The notes beneath the pieces were generated by a model that saw only the letters and a program-made list of their open reading frames with translations, was not told the DNA's origin and did not search any database. Source: Erysipelotrichaceae bacterium (lineage in GTDB: Bacteria; Bacillota_I; Bacilli_A; Erysipelotrichales; Erysipelotrichaceae). Taken from it: a stretch of DNA of 42,571 nt. Both the position numbers and the translations under genes were made by a program. Shown piece after piece: positions 39,303 to 42,571 of this stretch. The DNA lies in the NCBI GenBank assembly GCA_021209625.1, contig JAJOHZ010000048.1:1-42571 (forward strand), given 5' to 3'. How positions within the stretch are numbered: the stretch's first letter is position 1; the number at the start of each line of letters is the position of its first letter.

Positions 39303-40283
39303 ATGATGACTAAATCACTTAAAGCCTTAGTGCTACTCACTCTATCCCTCACTATGCTTAGTGCATGTGTATCCACGCCTCTACCCAACGAAGAAGAAAC
39401 CTTCACCATTGGAGTGATTCAACTTGTCACTCATCCTGCTTTAGATGCAACACTAGAAGGGCTTAAAGATCAACTTGAATCTGAAGGCAAATCAAACGCC
39501 ATCACACTGATTGTTCAAAATGCTCAAGGTGATCCAAATGTTGCTAATACCATCGCCCAGCAATTTGTCAGTGATGGTGTAGACTTAATTTACGCCATCG
39601 CAACCCCCGCTGCTCAAGCTGCTCTTAATGCCACACTGAACACTTCAATTCCTGTGGTTTTCAACGCTGTTTCTGCCCCTGTGAGTGCTGGTCTTGTCGC
39701 TTCACTTGAATCCAGTGGAAACAATGCTACAGGCATGAGCAATGCTGCACCACTTCAACCACAACTTGAACTTGTTAAAGAAGTGCTTCCTAATACTCAA
39801 AATATTGGTTTTTTATTCAATTTAGGTGAAGTGAATGGTCGTGTATGGATTGAAGAAGCCCAACGTATTGCCCCTCTATTAGGTATGAATGCCGTGGTGA
39901 TTGGCATTACCAATCTTTCTGAAGTGGCAGCTGCTATGGGACAACTGTTACCTCAAGTGGATGCAGTCTTCAATGTTACTGATAATCTTGTGGCAAGTGC
40001 CACTTCACAAATTGTTGATTTAGCTAAACAAGCTAACAAACCTGTGTTTGGCTCTGATCCTACCTTACTCCCTCAAGGACTACTTGCGGTGGATGGGGTA
40101 GATTTCTTCGCCTTAGGTCAAAGTGCTGCCCTACAAGTCATAGATATTCTCTTTAACGATAAGCTTCCATCTGACATCCCGGTCGGTACACCCACTTCAA
40201 CTCGTTTATTTGTAAATCAAACAATGGCCCAAGAACTAGGAATTACGTTCCCGCAAAGTGTTCTTGAACGTCTAAGCGAATAA
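39303..40283 (+). CDS. ABC transporter substrate-binding lipoprotein, TrpX-like
   Basis: Lipobox LSAC; FTIGVIQLVTHPALDATLEGLKDQL...DPNVANTIAQQFVSDGVDLIYAIATPAAQAA. Confidence 0.9.
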   Translation: MMTKSLKALVLLTLSLTMLSACVSTPLPNEEETFTIGVIQLVTHPALDATLEGLKDQLESEGKSNAITLIVQNAQGDPNVANTIAQQFVSDGVDLIYAIATPAAQAALNATLNTSIPVVFNAVSAPVSAGLVASLESSGNNATGMSNAAPLQPQLELVKEVLPNTQNIGFLFNLGEVNGRVWIEEAQRIAPLLGMNAVVIGITNLSEVAAAMGQLLPQVDAVFNVTDNLVASATSQIVDLAKQANKPVFGSDPTLLPQGLLAVDGVDFFALGQSAALQVIDILFNDKLPSDIPVGTPTSTRLFVNQTMAQELGITFPQSVLERLSE

Positions 40284-40284
40284 C

Positions 40285-41226
40285 ATGAATTTCTGGCTCG
40301 ACGTCCTCATTCAAGGATTATTGTACAGTGTCCTTGCTCTGGGTGTAGCATTGACATTCAAAGTCTTACAACGTCCCGATCTTAGCGTAGAAGGCAGTTT
40401 CCCTCTTGGGGCTGTGATTAGTGCGATGGCACTGACTTCAGGACTTCCCGTTCCTATAGCCTTAATCATGGCTGCATTGGGTGGATGGTGTGCAGGTCAA
40501 TTAACAGCATGGCTTCAAACCAAGTTGAAGATTCAACCACTTTTAAGTGGTATCCTCACCATGAGTGCCTTGTATACACTCAATCTTATGATTGCAGGTA
40601 ATCGTTCTAACTTGCCTTTATTTCAAACCTTTACGTTGTTCACTCTCCCATCATGGATGAGTGTGTCATTAACCCGTTGGTATCATCTTTCACTTCTCCT
40701 TATGATTGTCTTCAGTCTTAAGTTATTGCTGGACTGGTTTCTACAAACTAAAAAAGGGATGATATTACAGGTTGCTGGTGATAATCCAAAACTTGTATCA
40801 GCACTTGGTGAAAACCTCAGTGCTTATCAAGCATTAGGATATTCACTTTCCAATGCCATCATCGCCTTGTGTGGAGCCTTGGTTGTGATGATGACACGCT
40901 TCTATGATCTGTCGATGGGATTTGGTATTCTTGTGGCTGCTTTAGCATCAGTGGTGTTAGGTGACTCTTTGTTATCTTCCACTGGTGCTAAGTTAACCAC
41001 CATGGCTATCTTTGGTTCACTATTATACCGCTTCACTATTGCCTCAGCTTTAGCACTGCGTTTACATCCTAGTTCATTAAGACTCATCACTGCCCTTATC
41101 CTTGTGCTTGCCTTAGTGATTAAACCTTCTTACGGTAAAACTATCTTAACGTCACTGAAAGGAGGAGATAATCATGTTAGTGCTTCAAGACATTCAAAAA
41201 ACATTTCACTTAAACACCCCAAATGA
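40285..41226 (+). CDS. ABC transporter permease, TrpY-like
   Basis: LLYSVLALGVALTFKVLQRPDLSVEGSFPLGAVISAMAL. Confidence 0.9.
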   Translation: MNFWLDVLIQGLLYSVLALGVALTFKVLQRPDLSVEGSFPLGAVISAMALTSGLPVPIALIMAALGGWCAGQLTAWLQTKLKIQPLLSGILTMSALYTLNLMIAGNRSNLPLFQTFTLFTLPSWMSVSLTRWYHLSLLLMIVFSLKLLLDWFLQTKKGMILQVAGDNPKLVSALGENLSAYQALGYSLSNAIIALCGALVVMMTRFYDLSMGFGILVAALASVVLGDSLLSSTGAKLTTMAIFGSLLYRFTIASALALRLHPSSLRLITALILVLALVIKPSYGKTILTSLKGGDNHVSASRHSKNISLKHPK

Positions 41227-41935
41227 ACAACCATTGTTTAAATCGTTCAATTTTAATGTTCAGGAAGGTGAATTTGTGGTGGTGTTAGGAAGCAATGGCA
41301 GTGGAAAGTCCACCTTACTTAATTTAATTGATGGACAATTGGCTGTTGATCATGGAAAGATTCTCTTCAATGATCAAGAGATGACTCATCTTCCTTCATT
41401 CAGGCGAGCTCAAAACATTTCAAGAGTGTATCAAGATCCTTCATTAGGAACCTCACCTCAACTAAGCATTGTGCAAAACATGAGTTTAGCACTGAACAAA
41501 GGCAAACCTTATAACCTCAAACAAGGAGTTGATTTAGTATCACGCACTCATATCGCAAGCATCCTTACTCAACTCAACATGGGACTTGAAGAGAAGTTGG
41601 ATGTCAAGGTTGCCTATTTATCAGGTGGACAACGTCAAGCTTTAAGTTTATTGATGGCTGTGGTGTCACACCCTAAGCTGTTGTTACTGGATGAGCATAC
41701 TGCTGCTCTAGATCCAAAAACAAGCCAGCACATCATGCATCTCACACAGCATTTGATTCGACAATTTAAAATCACCACCTTAATGATTACACATCAAATA
41801 CAGGATGCTTTGGCTTATGGTGATCGTTGCATCATGCTTCATGAAGGACACGTGGTGTTGGATGTATGTGCAGAAGCTAAACAACGCTTACAACCAAACG
41901 AACTATTGGCCCATTTTCATTCTCTCTCCCTATAA
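41174..41935 (+). CDS. ABC transporter ATP-binding protein, TrpZ-like
   Basis: LGSNGSGKSTLLNLIDG, LSGGQRQALSLLMAVVSHPKLLLLDEHTAALDPKTS; overlaps the 3' end of the permease. Confidence 0.93.
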   Translation: MLVLQDIQKTFHLNTPNEQPLFKSFNFNVQEGEFVVVLGSNGSGKSTLLNLIDGQLAVDHGKILFNDQEMTHLPSFRRAQNISRVYQDPSLGTSPQLSIVQNMSLALNKGKPYNLKQGVDLVSRTHIASILTQLNMGLEEKLDVKVAYLSGGQRQALSLLMAVVSHPKLLLLDEHTAALDPKTSQHIMHLTQHLIRQFKITTLMITHQIQDALAYGDRCIMLHEGHVVLDVCAEAKQRLQPNELLAHFHSLSL

Positions 41936-41962
41936 ACAAAAGCGCATGATTGCGCTTTTGTT
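41935..41962. terminator. Bidirectional terminator
   Basis: AACAAAAGCGCA-TGAT-TGCGCTTTTGTT between convergent genes. Confidence 0.8.
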
Positions 41963-41965
41963 TGC

Positions 41966-42571
41966 TTAGGATTGAGATAAGATCATGCGTTCCCACACTT
42001 CTTGTTGGGATGAGGCAAGTAGGCATTCCCCTTCTTCTACGATGTAGATTTTATCATAAAGGTGTAGGGTCTCTTTAAAGATGATGTGACTGACATTGAT
42101 GATGGTTTTAGGTAACGACAACAAGTCTTTTTCAATGCTTTGCGCAATCTCAAGTTCAAGTGAAGCAAAGATTTCATCACAAAGAATGACACTGGTTTCA
42201 AGGCATAAAGCTCGTGCTAACATCAACCGGGCTCGCTGTCCTCCTGAGACGTTTGATCCATTGTTCACTAAGACATCATTGAGATTCAAATGCGCTAATC
42301 CAACTTGAGCTAAGGCATGTCTACAATGTTCATCACTAAGGTCTTGGTATAAGGTAAGGTTTTCTTTAACCGTACCTGAGAAGATAAAGCCAATTTGATC
42401 GACGGTCGTAAATAAGGAATAATAATCAATCGGGATTAAATCAAAGATGTCATGATCATTGAGGGTTACACTGCCCTGTTTGGGTTGAATGTTTTGTCGA
42501 ATGGTTTTTAAGATGGTGGACTTACCTGCACCACTGCGTCCAACTATCAAGATTTTTTCATCTTTTTTATG
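41966..42571 (-). CDS. ABC transporter ATP-binding domain (exporter type), truncated by the window end
   Basis: KKDEKILIVGRSGAGKSTILKTIRQNIQPKQGSVTLND; VSGGQRARLMLARALCLETSVILCDEIFASLE; frame open to base 42571. Confidence 0.85.
   Translation of the reverse strand, partial: HKKDEKILIVGRSGAGKSTILKTIRQNIQPKQGSVTLNDHDIFDLIPIDYYSLFTTVDQIGFIFSGTVKENLTLYQDLSDEHCRHALAQVGLAHLNLNDVLVNNGSNVSGGQRARLMLARALCLETSVILCDEIFASLELEIAQSIEKDLLSLPKTIINVSHIIFKETLHLYDKIYIVEEGECLLASSQQEVWERMILSQS

Noticed and set aside
1-42571. CRISPR arrays, tRNA/rRNA genes, prophage or transposon
   Set aside because: No regularly spaced repeats, RNA genes, integrase, transposase or phage structural proteins recognised in the sequence or ORFs.

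Overview
Low-GC Firmicutes/Tenericutes-like chromosomal segment. TGA is used as a stop codon, so this is not a Mycoplasma-type code. About 40 protein genes; I saw no rRNA, tRNA, CRISPR array or transposase. Main blocks: a frameshifted GAF/HD-GYP protein; a three-gene small membrane protein operon including an uncalled 51-aa ORF; an MFS transporter + ArsR-type regulator unit with a multi-palindrome promoter; a PQQ-type sugar dehydrogenase lipoprotein; an ABC-F protein (antibiotic-resistance type) with an apparent leader-peptide attenuator; a HerA/DUF853-like ATPase; an APC permease; an MBL hydrolase; a membrane GDPD; an orphan Ptb-like phosphotransacylase; YhdH; HipBA with a broken hipA; a cobalamin-binding-protein operon (B12 protein, MacB/LolCDE-type ABC transporter, phytoene-desaturase-like FAD enzyme, NTF2-like protein, SDR); an ADP-ribosylglycohydrolase; a GH3 + alpha/beta hydrolase pair; a purine nucleoside phosphorylase; a 3-hydroxybutyrate/acetoacetate gene set with a LysR regulator and cre-like sites; a TrpXYZ-type ABC transporter preceded by a Tyr-rich leader peptide and a multi-arm attenuator; and a truncated ABC ATPase at the right edge. 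The best leads are (1) the B12-sensor operon, which resembles light-inducible LitR/CarH-associated gene sets but has no DNA-binding domain in the B12 protein, (2) the YYGYYH leader attenuator of the TrpXYZ-like transporter, and (3) the MIKATF leader/terminator switch of the ABC-F gene. Five genes carry clear single-base frameshifts and a sixth is suspected, most at short homopolymers. This must be resolved as sequencing error or real decay before biological interpretation.
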